64,000 nt of DNA, taken from NCBI GenBank assembly GCA_036429605.1, contig CM071591.1, positions 1,426,001 to 1,490,000 on the forward strand. Reading direction: 5' to 3'. Source of the DNA: Cladobotryum mycophilum (lineage: Eukaryota > Ascomycota > Sordariomycetes > Hypocreales > Hypocreaceae). Position numbers and translations under genes: made by a program. How positions within the stretch are numbered: the first letter of the stretch is position 1; the number at the start of each line of letters is the position of its first letter. This document shows, piece after piece, positions 44,220-54,720 of the stretch. The notes beneath the pieces are model-generated. The model did not search any database and was not told where the DNA came from. It was given only the letters and a program-made list of their open reading frames with translations.

Positions 44220-46061
44220 ATGCTTCTATCATCGCATACTGTCTTCCCCTCCGCTGCCCTCGGGGCGGCGGTATGCCTCGCCATCTCCATCATCGCCTCC
44301 CTCTTAGGACCAAAGAAGATCTATCCCTCAGGCCCCAAGCCATGGCCCCTCGTGGGGAATATGCTCTACTTTGCCCAGATCCTTCAGGATCCCGACAACG
44401 AACTCCGAAAGCTAGCCAAGCAGTTTCGTGGTCTTTGCACCCTATGGGTTGGCATGACACCGGCGTTTGTCATCAACTCGCCAGAGGATGCCAAGGAGCT
44501 TCTCGACAAGGTTTGTTTCCACTCCGCTGAACCCGATACCTCTGCATGTTGAGTCGTGAGCTAATTCCAACGCAGCGCGGCCGCCTGTACTCTGACAGAC
44601 CCCCAAGAAACATCTTTTCAGAGCGAGTTTGGCCCAAAAGATTGGTGTTTGAGAGGGCCGGTGATGAGACACGCCAGCAGCGACGATTATTCCATGACTT
44701 TCTCACCCTCAAGAATGCCCACTCCCTACGCAAGTATCAGGATTATGAGTCCAACATGATGCTTTGTGATCTCCTTTCTGAGCCTGCCGAGTTCTTGAGT
44801 CACTCGGAGCGCTACTCCATGAGTGTCATGTTCAGTGTTGTGTATGCCACCCGAATCTCCAAGCTCACACACCCCATCATGGGCGCATTCATGCACATTC
44901 GAAATGAGATCCTTGAGCGTATGTTTTCACCTTCCTGCGACTGTGCCTACATAACTGACAATCATTAGGCCTTCAACCCGGCAAGATGCTCATCGACTAC
45001 CTCCCGTTCCTTGAGAAGCTTCCGCACTTTCTACAACCTTGGGTCAAGGTGGCCGACGATCTCTGGGCCAAGGAATCTAGCATTCACAAGGCATTCCTAG
45101 CCCCACTTGAGAAACAGATTGAGGCTGGTGAGAAGCCTGTCTGCTTCGGCGCAGGAGTGCTCCGTGCCCAGAAGGAAGGGAACATGGACGAGGTCCAGGT
45201 CCTCAGCATCTTGGGCATGGCCATCTTTGCTGGTTATGAGACGACTGCAAGTGTGATCCAGTTCTTCTTCAAGATCATGGCGATGCATCCCCATTGTCTC
45301 AAGGCTGCGCAAGAAGGTATTTCCCCCAATGCATATGATGAAAAGAATGCATTTACTAATCCGTTTCCCAGAAATCGATCTCGTGGTTGGACGATCACGT
45401 CTTCCGACTTGGGAAGATGAGGAGAAGCTCCCGTACATCCGGGCCCTGGTCAAGGAAGTTAGCCGGTTTGGCCCCAGCCTCAACATGGGCATCCCACACA
45501 CCAACCTCGAAGAAGACAACTACCACAGCTTCACAATCCCGAAAGGCTCATCCATGATCCCCAACATCACTGCGCTCAACAAGAACCCCGATCACTACGG
45601 AGATCCCGAGGTGTTCAGACCGGAGCGCTTTCTCGGCCTCAACCTCACAGCCGCCGAAGCCGCCGTACATCCAGACCACCGACAGCGAGATCACTACAAC
45701 TATGGATTCGGTCGTCGCATCTGCCAGGGCATTCACGTAGCCGAAGCCTCACTGTTCATTGTCTTTGCTCGTGTGCTCTGGGGCTTTGACATCACCGCGG
45801 AAGCCGGCACGACCCTCGATATGAACGACAACCTATGTAAGTTACATGATGACAAATGCTCGTCTATTTTTCCTACCATGAAATAGAGAATCAAGCTGAC
45901 TTGTGGATTTCTTCCAAGGGACACTTGTGGCAAAGCCGAACCCATGCAGGTTACGTATCACGGCTCGCTCGGATGGTATCAGAGACCTCATCAGGCAAAC
46001 CGCGAGGGACGCGCAGACGGACATTCTAGACGTCGACTGCATCGAGCTGCCGCAGTTGTAA
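44220..46061 (+). CDS. cytochrome P450 monooxygenase
   Basis: Intact haem monooxygenase; substrate unknown. Exons 44220-44510, 44576-44918, 44969-45316, 45372-45836 and 45919-46061 give 529 aa with all phases closing. N-terminal membrane anchor (LGAAVCLAISIIASLLG) and Pro-rich hinge PSGPKPWPLVGN. I-helix FAGYETTAS at about 300, ExxR as EVSR at about 356-359, PERF, and haem loop YGFGRRICQG with the Cys at about 445. It resembles the fungal CYP2-like group (O-methylsterigmatocystin-oxidoreductase-like). It stands between the GNAT and HET genes without other biosynthetic genes adjacent, so I would not assign it to the A-T-TE cluster 21 kb away. No homopolymer frame break was needed, unlike several neighbours. 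Confidence 0.92.
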
Positions 46062-47375
46062 TGACGCTAGTCGATGTGTTGTGAAACAGTATGGAGAAAG
46101 ATTATGGAAGGCTAAATTGATTCAATTGTTTGATATGAGGGGTTTTGGGGGTGTTGGAGAGGCATTCGTGAATTAGCAAGCTTGTTTCTTGGTATTTTAT
46201 ATCCCTTTTCTAGTTGAATTTATACGATTTGCTTTTTTTATTTTATACAACTTTTTATATATGCATAGGATTGGCACCTGTGATGTTCCAGGCGTTTCTT
46301 AACAAGGATAAACTACCTAGGAAGGTAGATCGTGGTATTGACGTTGGCAGTTGATCAGGGTGTAGCTGAGTAAAGGGTTCAAGTATCACGGCTCTGCATT
46401 AAACAACTGAAATTTACTAATTATATTAATAACTAGCTATTTGATGATCCTGGTAACCAATGACCACCTACTTGTCCGCCCCAAATCCATCGATGTAACC
46501 CTTCGAAGCAAACCTCCCCCATGATTCACAAGACACACCAAACATACATACGAAGTGTCATGTGGGATTGACACCAGCATACAAAGTAGGCGGAATCGTA
46601 AGTTGATTCAACAGCCTGATTCCCTTTCTGGCTACTGGCTACCTAGGAACGTATTAAAGATAAAACCCAGAGAAGTCTTCAACTTCAACCAAGGCCACAA
46701 CCCCATAGCCATTACAGCCCACCAACTCACTTTTGCCGACAGCCACTACCGCGCTAGATTATAGTCTCATACAAAATGGTCCAACACTGTCAATCTATAG
46801 GAGCAACCGCCCTAGGCGTGGGCAACTTCAGGCAGAAACTTGATGTTGATAACGGCGATTTCAAACACAGTCCGTGGTGACACTCCTTCTTTAAGAGCAA
46901 CTACGCGGGCGGTTATGTCCCAATCATGCATCACTACAATCCACATCCTCTTTTAAGCACCGTAGTTCTTATGCCAAACAATCTGGGACATTTTCCATTG
47001 AAATATCGCGGTTTGAGGGTTATCCGCTGTATCGGAGGGGTTACTTGGTCAACGCGTTGTGGGGGTTGTGCGAATCATTTCCCTCCCCACCGCCGTATGT
47101 ACAGTTTGCCAGCAGAGACAGGCATGAGACGTGAGAACGACCAATGGAGATGAATGAATTGCTGCATACGTCCCTCACTTGCATCTACGCTCTTTCATTT
47201 GTCCACGATGATGTGTTGTTGCTGCCCAACGCTCTCTCAGTGATAAAAGGAGATTCGTGTCTTTTTTCTTTCTCTTCTTTTTTTTACTTATATGTATATT
47301 CTATTTCATTTCCCCATATTCTTTTTACCCATCTCTGAAGATCATCGCTGGCACTTTGCTATTTCTAAACGCAAA
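46062..47375. other. intergenic
   Basis: P450 3' flank (AT-rich at 46180-46260) and HET promoter region (T-rich with a TTTTTTCTTTCTC-like leader at 47255-47330). No other gene seen. Confidence 0.55.
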
Positions 47376-49290
47376 ATGGCAGGGTTGGAAGAAGGCTACT
47401 CTAAACTTCCCGACTCGAGCAGCATTCGAATCCTCCAGCTTTATGGGACCGAAGACCCAAATGAGACGATTAGATTCGATCGTCACATTATCTCTCTCAA
47501 TGCAAAAGAGGTAGCACCATACCAGGCCATTTCGTATACATGGTCCGGACAAGAAGCCGTCCGACTCGTTTATGCCAACAATCGACCATCCAAGGTTACC
47601 AAAAATGTGGAGGATGTCATGAAGAGGCTCCGTCCAACCAAGCAGGGAGAGTTTATATACCTATGGATTGATGCAATCTGTATCAACCAACAGGACGACG
47701 AGGAGAAAAGCGCACAGGTCAAAATAATGGTTGATATATATGCAAAAGCCCAGCGTATCAACATATGGCTTGGTCAGGGGACTGAATTAACCGACCTCGC
47801 CCTAAGGTGGATGGAGTGGGTATCTTTACCATTTTCACTCTTCACAGCAAAGTTTGAACGCCGAGTGGCGCTCAAATTGGCGCAAACGAAATTCATCTTG
47901 CTTTTGCTCATATTCATAGTCACATGTTTGGGGTGTATATGGCTATGTCCAGCAATGATTCTCATGACTCTTTTTGGGATATTGCCAATATTCAAAGGTT
48001 AGTTGTATCTAGGGGCTATTTTCGTCGTCACTTCTAACCCTCCTACCTATCTAACATGTGTCGCAGATTATAAAAAGAGGCTCAAGAGTGGTTTGATCGA
48101 GTTGGCAGCGATGGAGTATTGGGAACGAGTCTGGACGATACAAGACGTCCAGGCAAGTCCATTCTGTTACATTCTCTGTGGGACCTCCCGTCCAATCCTT
48201 GCGATACAGTTCTGGCGGGTATTCAGTTTGGCTTACTTCATCTATCCCCGCGGGAACGCTACTTCGATAGTGAAGTTAAGTAAAAGTCTACACCCTACAC
48301 TATTCGAACGAAAGTGAGAACATGGTATCTAGCAATAATATGCTGGATGTTTTTTGCACCAAGAAATCTACGAGGGCCAAGGATAAGTTATTCGTAATGA
48401 GGGCCATGTACCGTTCTACTCTAGGGGGACTCACAGTAGACTATTCAGTCTCTGACAGCCATGTCTATACAGAAGCCGCCTGGATCATTCTAAAGGCTAG
48501 CAACAACGTCGAGTTTCTTAGATACGCTTGTCAGGATAGCCGAGATGGCTCATTTCCTACATGGGTGCCTGCGTGGACAGCACCTACACATATCCCGGAA
48601 CAGTTATATAAGTTTTCACCGGCAACGCTTTCCCAGACTGTCATATCAGATGTGGATGACAGTACCTCAAGGACACTAAAGTTCAAGGGACTCCGAGTCG
48701 ACAAAGCCACATCAAGCATCAGCAAGCGATTCCCGACAATATCAGTCTCGCTATATGGGTTTTCCCGCGCACTAGATCTCAACCTCGTAGGAGATGCCTT
48801 CGCAGTATTTAGGGTCTGGGTACAGGCAATGGGGCTAGAAAGCAATCAAGACCCGCGCCTGCGGAAGATTGCGTCGCTTATAAGTCAAACGAGCAGCGGG
48901 AAAGGACGTGTTCTGAACGTTACTGATTGGCTGCTAAAAATAAGACACGAGAACGAATTCGGGATCGAGGGGCTATTGGAGTTCTTCCGGGCGGGAAAGG
49001 ATTACGATGCGCGCAAGATAACGTGTGACTTCTCGCGCCTAGTCAGCGGTCGCTGGCTCTTCACCACGGAAAGTGGAGGAATCGGAATGTCGACGTTGGA
49101 GGTCCACGAGGGAGACGAGGTTGCGCTGTTTACTGGCGAGAGGCTGCCATATCTAATTCGTAAGAGTCCTGAACATGCTGGAAAACATACATTGGTTGCA
49201 CCGTGCTGGATAAGTGATGCGATTGGGGGCGAGCCGTGGCCGGGATGGAGCGGGCAGGTGGAGGATTTGGAGGATATTGAGCTTGTTTGA
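47376..49290 (+). CDS. HET-domain protein with internal membrane segments (one-base deletion in the assembly)
   Basis: Heterokaryon-incompatibility (HET) family; such proteins trigger cell death after non-self recognition. Exons 47376-47997, 48067-48279 and 48333-49290. HET core motifs: PYQAISYTWSG, FIYLWIDAICINQQDDEEKS, QRINIWLGQGTE, then MEYWERVWTIQDVQ, and further on STRAKDKLFVMRAMY in place of the usual DPRDKVYALLG. Between the first two blocks and the WERVWTIQD block lies a strongly hydrophobic stretch of about 33 residues (FILLLLIFIVTCLGCIWL...), enough for one or two membrane passes. The assembly frame fails before intron 2. One extra C in CCCC 48246-48249 gives YPPRERYFDSEVN and makes the 53-nt intron (GTAAAA...ATCTAG) fit phase 2, for 597 aa. 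The tail (FTTESGGIGM...DEVALFTG) is typical of HET proteins. Confidence 0.85.
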
Positions 49291-50932
49291 GGGCGAGTAA
49301 ATGGCACTACGATTGCATCTATATCTGCAGTCAATTACTTTTCCTGCAGCTTACTGTTTTTATTCGTATTTTCAATATATCCATACCTAAAGGTATTGTT
49401 GAAAGTTGTACAGGGTGAAACTGCGAGGAATTTGGTCTACAGGATGGAAACCTACGGGATAGCCCTATCAAGGGTCCATGGATGCCAGTTAACAAAGGAG
49501 CCCCCACAGCAGAAGGTTATCCGTGCCCAGGGCTCCTTGCAGGTGGCTAATAGATAGAAACATCTGCGCCGCCATAGACTCTATAAGATTCATCCACCCA
49601 TCCATCTATCGATTCAATATTATCAGCAAATCTCTTCTTCTGTATCGCTGCGAAGTTGCTTCAAAAGGGAGCTGTTCGCCATGGGTCCAGCATTCTTGGC
49701 ATGAAGACTGGGGGGAGGACTTCAGGCGCACTAATGAGACGTCGTAGCTAGAATGAAGAAGAATCTAAAGCATGCTAGTCATCAATAGCACTCAGGAGAA
49801 TCGGATACCGTCTCAGCTATCTAGCCCTAAATGGACAAGATTTGCGACTGGCAGAGACTGATGTCGCAACCCTGACGGGATCATTAGATCGCGGCCCTCA
49901 TGGATATGGCCGAGAACTTTAACCTAACATCATATAAAGAGGTACTTCTTCTCCCAGGTACCTAGCAATGTTTAATCTGATCATTACAGTTGTCTATGTC
50001 TGGCGTACCAATTGCACTCAACTACTAGGTAAATAGATTGCAATATATTTATCAATGTATGTTCAATTTTCCTCATCACTGTTCTTATTTGGTTCCTCCT
50101 TTACTAACACGTTGTAATCTTATATGCCTTCAACTACCGGATTTGTGAGAACCGATATGTCTGGCTCCCTAGTAATCCAATTCACGGTGAACCAGAAGCA
50201 ATATCAATACGACGACTAGGTAGAGGAGACGTTTCCCAATATCGACGCAGAAGTCAGAATAGAATATACGTCTGAGGATGACGTGACTGGACTTGGTAAT
50301 TGCATGGGATCAATCACTCGATGTAAATTTCATGCACTTTTAAAGGGTGGTGGGCATGTTACTAGAATGATTGGTACTTTGGATCGGCCACAAGACCCAA
50401 TGGACTTTTACGCGAGTGTAACATGTTCTCTCACATAGGGTTGATCCATGAGGTCTAGCTAATTGAATAGGAATGCATCCCTTATGAAGCACGGAGTGGA
50501 GCTTGATAGGACCAGATGTCTGAACTGTACAAGTACACACCACTGCAAATATCAACAGGATGATGAATAGCAACATTAAAAATGCATCGTATGCTCAACT
50601 GGGGCTGTATTCCAACGTCACAAAACTGGAAGCAACGCAACTCGGCCTTGGACGGATAATTCCGCCATCTTGGTTTTGGAATCGGGATACTTAGGTCGTT
50701 GTTCGATTGGGGAAAACTTCAATGCGAGTGGAACCGCAATAAAGTGATGCACCCTTACTATTCAACATGGTTTAGGAAAACGGTGACGTAGAGGAGAAAA
50801 ACATGATATTGTTTCAAATTCCCTTCAATTTCACGCTCAAATCGGACAGCTTGGGAGATCATACATGAACCAGGACCTTTGATCCAACGCAGGTCAATCA
50901 TCCACTCAAAGAGATCCAAATCGCAGCATCAA
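49291..50932. other. intergenic
   Basis: 1.6 kb of mostly AT-rich DNA; no gene or repeat recognised. Confidence 0.5.
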
Positions 50933-51250
50933 CTACCTCGTCCAAGGACAGGGCAGTGGATACCAGACGCTGTCGTCGCACTGTCCGTTGTTTGCCTTGT
51001 AGCACAACCCTGGGCTGAGGTCAGTACTCTTTCGAGCAAGCTGTAAAGGAAGGGACAAGCTCACCGTTAGAACTGCAATAACAGTAGTTTCCAATGCCTT
51101 GATCAGGATCCGCACTGCATTTGATTGTCAGTAACAGCGGAAATAGTATGAGGGATGGAGGTGGTGACTCAACTGGTTTTCGCAATCGGATGGTGGAATA
51201 TCTGCCAGTCCCAAGACGGCGAAGAACAGCACAGCGAAAGCAGCCTTCAT
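50933..51250 (-). CDS. small secreted cysteine-rich protein 2
   Basis: Function unknown. Exons 51250-51174, 51114-51065 and 51009-50933 (introns 59 and 55 nt, donors GTTGAG and GTGAGC, acceptors ATGCAG and GCCCAG) give 67 aa. The signal peptide is MKAAFAVLFFAVLGLA. The mature peptide is about 51 residues with six Cys: SDCEN, GNYCYCSSNGLCYKANNGQC and PLPCPWTR. It is Tyr/Asn/Trp-rich and lacks a propeptide. The longest open frame over this locus runs through the introns and encodes an unrelated sequence, so an intron-blind annotation would be wrong. The size and spacing suit a knottin-like or effector-like fold, but no family was recognised. Confidence 0.75.
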
Positions 51251-52349
51251 TGTTATATTGAACGTAAACTCTTGAGATGAAAGGGGTTATGGTATGGATA
51301 GATATTGAGTGTGCGGAGTATGACATAGTGAAAGCCAGACAAAGTGCCTTAAATATGTGAGGTTTGACACAGCGTGTACGTATATCCATCTTTTGATAGG
51401 ATTCTTGCCGTCTTCTCGTTGTTGAAGTCACAACATGCATTCTTGGTGACACCGGAGTACGACCGGTCGCAACAATACTGGAATGCGAGGCTATATTCTT
51501 CAAACCAACATAATTGATGGTGTTGCAATGTGCTCCCACGAGCTCCCGGCTCCGCATAGGCTTGCATTCCAGGTCAGTGACACGCGGGAACTAATTAAAG
51601 GTTCTCTCCGAAAGGACTTGCCTTTTTAGGCCAACGGTGGTGTTGGAATGAACACCGCCCAACGTCTCGACGTTGTAAGCTGTTGTACTGAGACACGGGG
51701 TAGAATGATAAATGGTTAGCTGAGTAGAACAATCTCTGCAGCTTAGCTACAAGGCGGAAATTCCGGTTCGGCTGACCAACATGTTTGACCCAATGTCACA
51801 TCGTGATATCCGCCCAACACAGGCTTCCTTGCTGAGCTTTGCAGCATTCCCCCCAGTCACTCGTGCCGTAGCCCCTCCAGCGAGCTCGGAAACCAAAGCG
51901 ACGACGAAGATACAGGCTGGCCTCTCTGCAGCATCTTAGCATTAGCGGCCTGTACCCCGCTTGTTACTGCCAACGCCCGACCCTTTCGTGGTGCGATGAG
52001 ATCAATACCTGCTCTCCAAAAAAAGACCGCGGAATGATTGCACCAACAAATGTCGGGCACGCCGGCATTTCATACCATGACAGCATAAACATGACATCAG
52101 ATTGCATAACACCAAGTCAGATTGAGAGATGAATATTCTGACTGCAACAGTGAGATGAAGATGATTCAAGCAACAAACACTTTTTGAGGCACATCTCAAG
52201 ACAATGTCGTGACTTAAACAACCAACAACACATTGTCTTTGCACGGAAAGCGCCGGCGACCTCTGCCGGTCAGGGCCAGTTTCTTTCACACCACTCGATG
52301 TAGCTCTGCAATGTTCCATCCCATTCTCTCTCTTAAGTTGATGGAAATG
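51251..52349. other. intergenic between two divergent secreted-protein genes
   Basis: Shared upstream region of secreted proteins 2 (minus) and 3 (plus). No further gene is supported; the minus-strand frame 51557-51021 overlaps gene 2 and is an intron read-through. Confidence 0.55.
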
Positions 52350-52357
52350 TATATAAG
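52350..52357 (+). promoter_or_regulatory. TATA box of small secreted protein gene 3
   Basis: TATATAAG lies 115 nt upstream of ATG 52472; same octamer and similar spacing as in front of secreted protein gene 1. Confidence 0.55.
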
Positions 52358-52471
52358 ATCAAGAGGGCCCGGTCACTTACAGCTGTCACATCGCAACCAG
52401 CCTTCTTCATCATCTCTCAAGCTTTCTTCATCTCTCAAGCCTAACCAAAGGAACGCCGATAATCAGCGAGT

Positions 52472-52936
52472 ATGAAAACTCTGTTTTTATCCCTACTTGG
52501 CTTCATTTCTGCTACGGGAATAATTGCTATTCCTGTTGACCATAGATCGTCCAATGTCAACATATCGAAGAGACAAGACGGTAAAGCTTCCGGCAACTGG
52601 CCCAGTGTGAACGCCGTTGTCACCAATAGTACCTCATCCTCATCCCCAGATGGGGAAGAGTACAAGACTCTAAGTGACATTATCCCTGGTGTAAGTCGTC
52701 CATATAACCAAGCCGTATCTCAGTTTTTAAACTCACTCGAAATTTAGTATTGTAGGGCGGACACGCAGATATGCATTTTTCAATCGGGTTTGTGCGAATG
52801 CATACCTTCAACTCCCGTAAGTTGCTACCCTGGTGAATCTCTTCTGTCCTGGTTCTAACAGCTGTCATTCGAACAGTGCCGTAGCAACGGAGACTACTGT
52901 TATTTTTACAATCCACTAAACAAATGTTATTGCTAA
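52472..52936 (+). CDS. small secreted cysteine-rich protein 3 with propeptide
   Basis: Function unknown. Exons 52472-52690, 52748-52816 and 52877-52936 (introns 57 and 60 nt, both with GTAAGT donors) give 115 aa. The signal peptide is MKTLFLSLLGFISATGIIA. A polar Ser/Asn-rich segment follows with a possible Kex2 site (NISKR-QDG), so the mature form may be the C-terminal part. That part is compact and has eight Cys: YCRADTQICIFQSGLCEC, then CRSNGDYCYFYNPLNKCYC, with the last residue being Cys. The CYFYNPLNKCYC end resembles the GNYCYCSSN/LCYKANN pattern of secreted protein 2, but I cannot claim homology. Intron 1's acceptor is TTTAG at 52747; the later TTGTAG would break the frame. Confidence 0.75.
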
Positions 52937-53079
52937 GTTGAAAAGGACGGACTAGTAATCGTGTTTGGTAGCAGGGCTTCCTTCTTCGTTGGTGAAGGTC
53001 CATGTCATCAGGCGATGCATCTCCTGCAAAGTTCACTCCTGGTTAGATACAGAGACTTTATTATTGATTGCATTGAAAC

Positions 53080-54720
53080 TTGTTGACTCGACCCCATCTC
53101 CCCCGTCCTGTCAATGATGAACCGGTGACCGTATCCTTGAGTAGACCGATGAATGATCTTGAACTAGACCAACCCCCGTTAAGGCTCACGGCCCAAATGA
53201 CGTACACATCCGGAACCCGGCACGCCTTTTCTCAGGAGCAACAAACTGACGCCACTCAGCGAAAGGTGCCCCCGCTTCCTATAAAGCCAGTCCACAGCTA
53301 TGTGGTTCCAAGCAACAGACCAGACAGATCACCGAGACGCATTTCTCCCAATGCCCTTGTGCCAAGCCCAAGGCTACATCTGACTAAAAGGTAATGAGTT
53401 GATGATGCTGAACCACGGGTATGCCACATCAGTGATTCATCGCATGTGCGCCCGGCACGTAGGAAAGAATCCCTCTTACCAGATGTGAGTGCCGAAGTGA
53501 GAATCAGTGCGCTCATCGGTCATGACCAATCAAAATACCTCCTTGATCCAGATACTTTGGATCCCAGAGTGAGTCCCGACACCACCGAATCCGAGGTAGT
53601 CAGCTCTACCGCAACGAGTCGAGATATCAAGACCGTGGTACTAGATCATCAAGCAACTCGTTTCATTTATATGGCTTGGCCATAGTTTCATTACCTCAGA
53701 CCTAGCACTCGCCAAATTAGCATATCGGACGCCGCTCAGAAAAGTGTGCTCTGGGACCGCCTCGCCGCCGGCTACACCGAGTGCAGGTGGAAGTTGTTGT
53801 CCAACAGCTCTCGCTTTAATGCATTCATGCAATCAGGGCTGTTTCCCATGAGTGACCCACTAACCTTGCCTCCCCTCCTAGAATACCAACGCTGCAGACA
53901 CACATGTAAATCTGACGGGGATCTCTCCATGGGACCTTACACTTACCATGTCACCAGGCGCCCCGCCAAAATGCACCATTAATAATGCTACCATGGACGA
54001 CTTCATCTCAGCAACGTGCTCAATTCCCCGGTCACAGAGTGGCCGTGCCAATGATGCCTAGGCGCAACCCCATCAAACTACCGTCCACATGCGCGTCTAC
54101 GGCCGCATGGCACGTCAAGAATCGCCAGGTCCTACTCAAGGATAGCAATATGATAATTTAAAAAGACTCTGCTAGTCGACCCAAACATCATCATCGAGCC
54201 TTTTCTCGCAAACACAGAGAGAAACTCATCGCCATCCTGTGGGGTCTTTTCAATGAGACTCAGCAGCTCTGCGGGCTACAAGGCATAGACAGCAGAACGA
54301 ACGAGCGCATAAAAGACAGGAATGCCATCATCGTGGCTGTCTGGAGCGGCGATACGTGGCATTTGGAAGTAAGCCGATCTCAATTGGCCTTTATGAGGAA
54401 TTTTTGCCTTAAAACTTTCTCTCCGTGTAGATTGCCGCTTATGAGTATGAGAGGGAATGGTCTTGGAGATAATTGAAGCCCCCTTCTTACCCGGATGCTA
54501 CGGGGAGCGCTCGATCAGCCAGCACTGGATGGAGGGTACGTTACCATCGACGGGAAGGCGCAGTTCCGACATCCCTCCGTCTCTCAGTCAATGGGTACGA
54601 CTATTGTACCGTCGGGTAAGTTCACCATCATCCGAGCCCGAAACCAGGGTGTCTCAGCGATCCAGCACGGTTCGAAGAGAAAGGATTTAGCAGACTCCAG
54701 TTAGCAATTGTCACAGTACG
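53080..54720 (+). pseudogene. decayed multi-part coding region, family unknown
   Basis: One frame stays open from 53080 to 53979 apart from TAA-TGA at 53392-53397 and TAG at 53683. The pieces read as protein (VPPLPIKPVHSYVVPSNRP; ESLLPDVSAEVRISALIGHD; SVLWDRLAAGYTECRWKLL). A 42-nt GTAATG...CATCAG intron could remove the first pair of stops. Farther on, 54198-54368 encodes RKHREKLIAILWGLFNETQQ... and ends at a canonical 62-nt intron (GTAAGC...GTGTAG), followed by a short exon EIAAYEYEREWSW that soon stops. I do not recognise a family and cannot tell whether this is one gene or two remnants. Isolated stops in otherwise coherent frames point to decay. Confidence 0.35.

Noticed and set aside
48280..48383. 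Other splice choices in the HET gene (donor GTGAGA at 48313 with acceptors ending at 48362 or 48373)
   Set aside because: They either break the frame or remove the conserved MLDVFCTKKSTRAKDKLFV block; the 53-nt intron plus one C explains everything.
51021..51557. 178-codon minus-strand frame over secreted protein gene 2
   Set aside because: It reads through both introns of the cysteine-rich gene and has no family features; the spliced model has a signal peptide and a regular Cys pattern.
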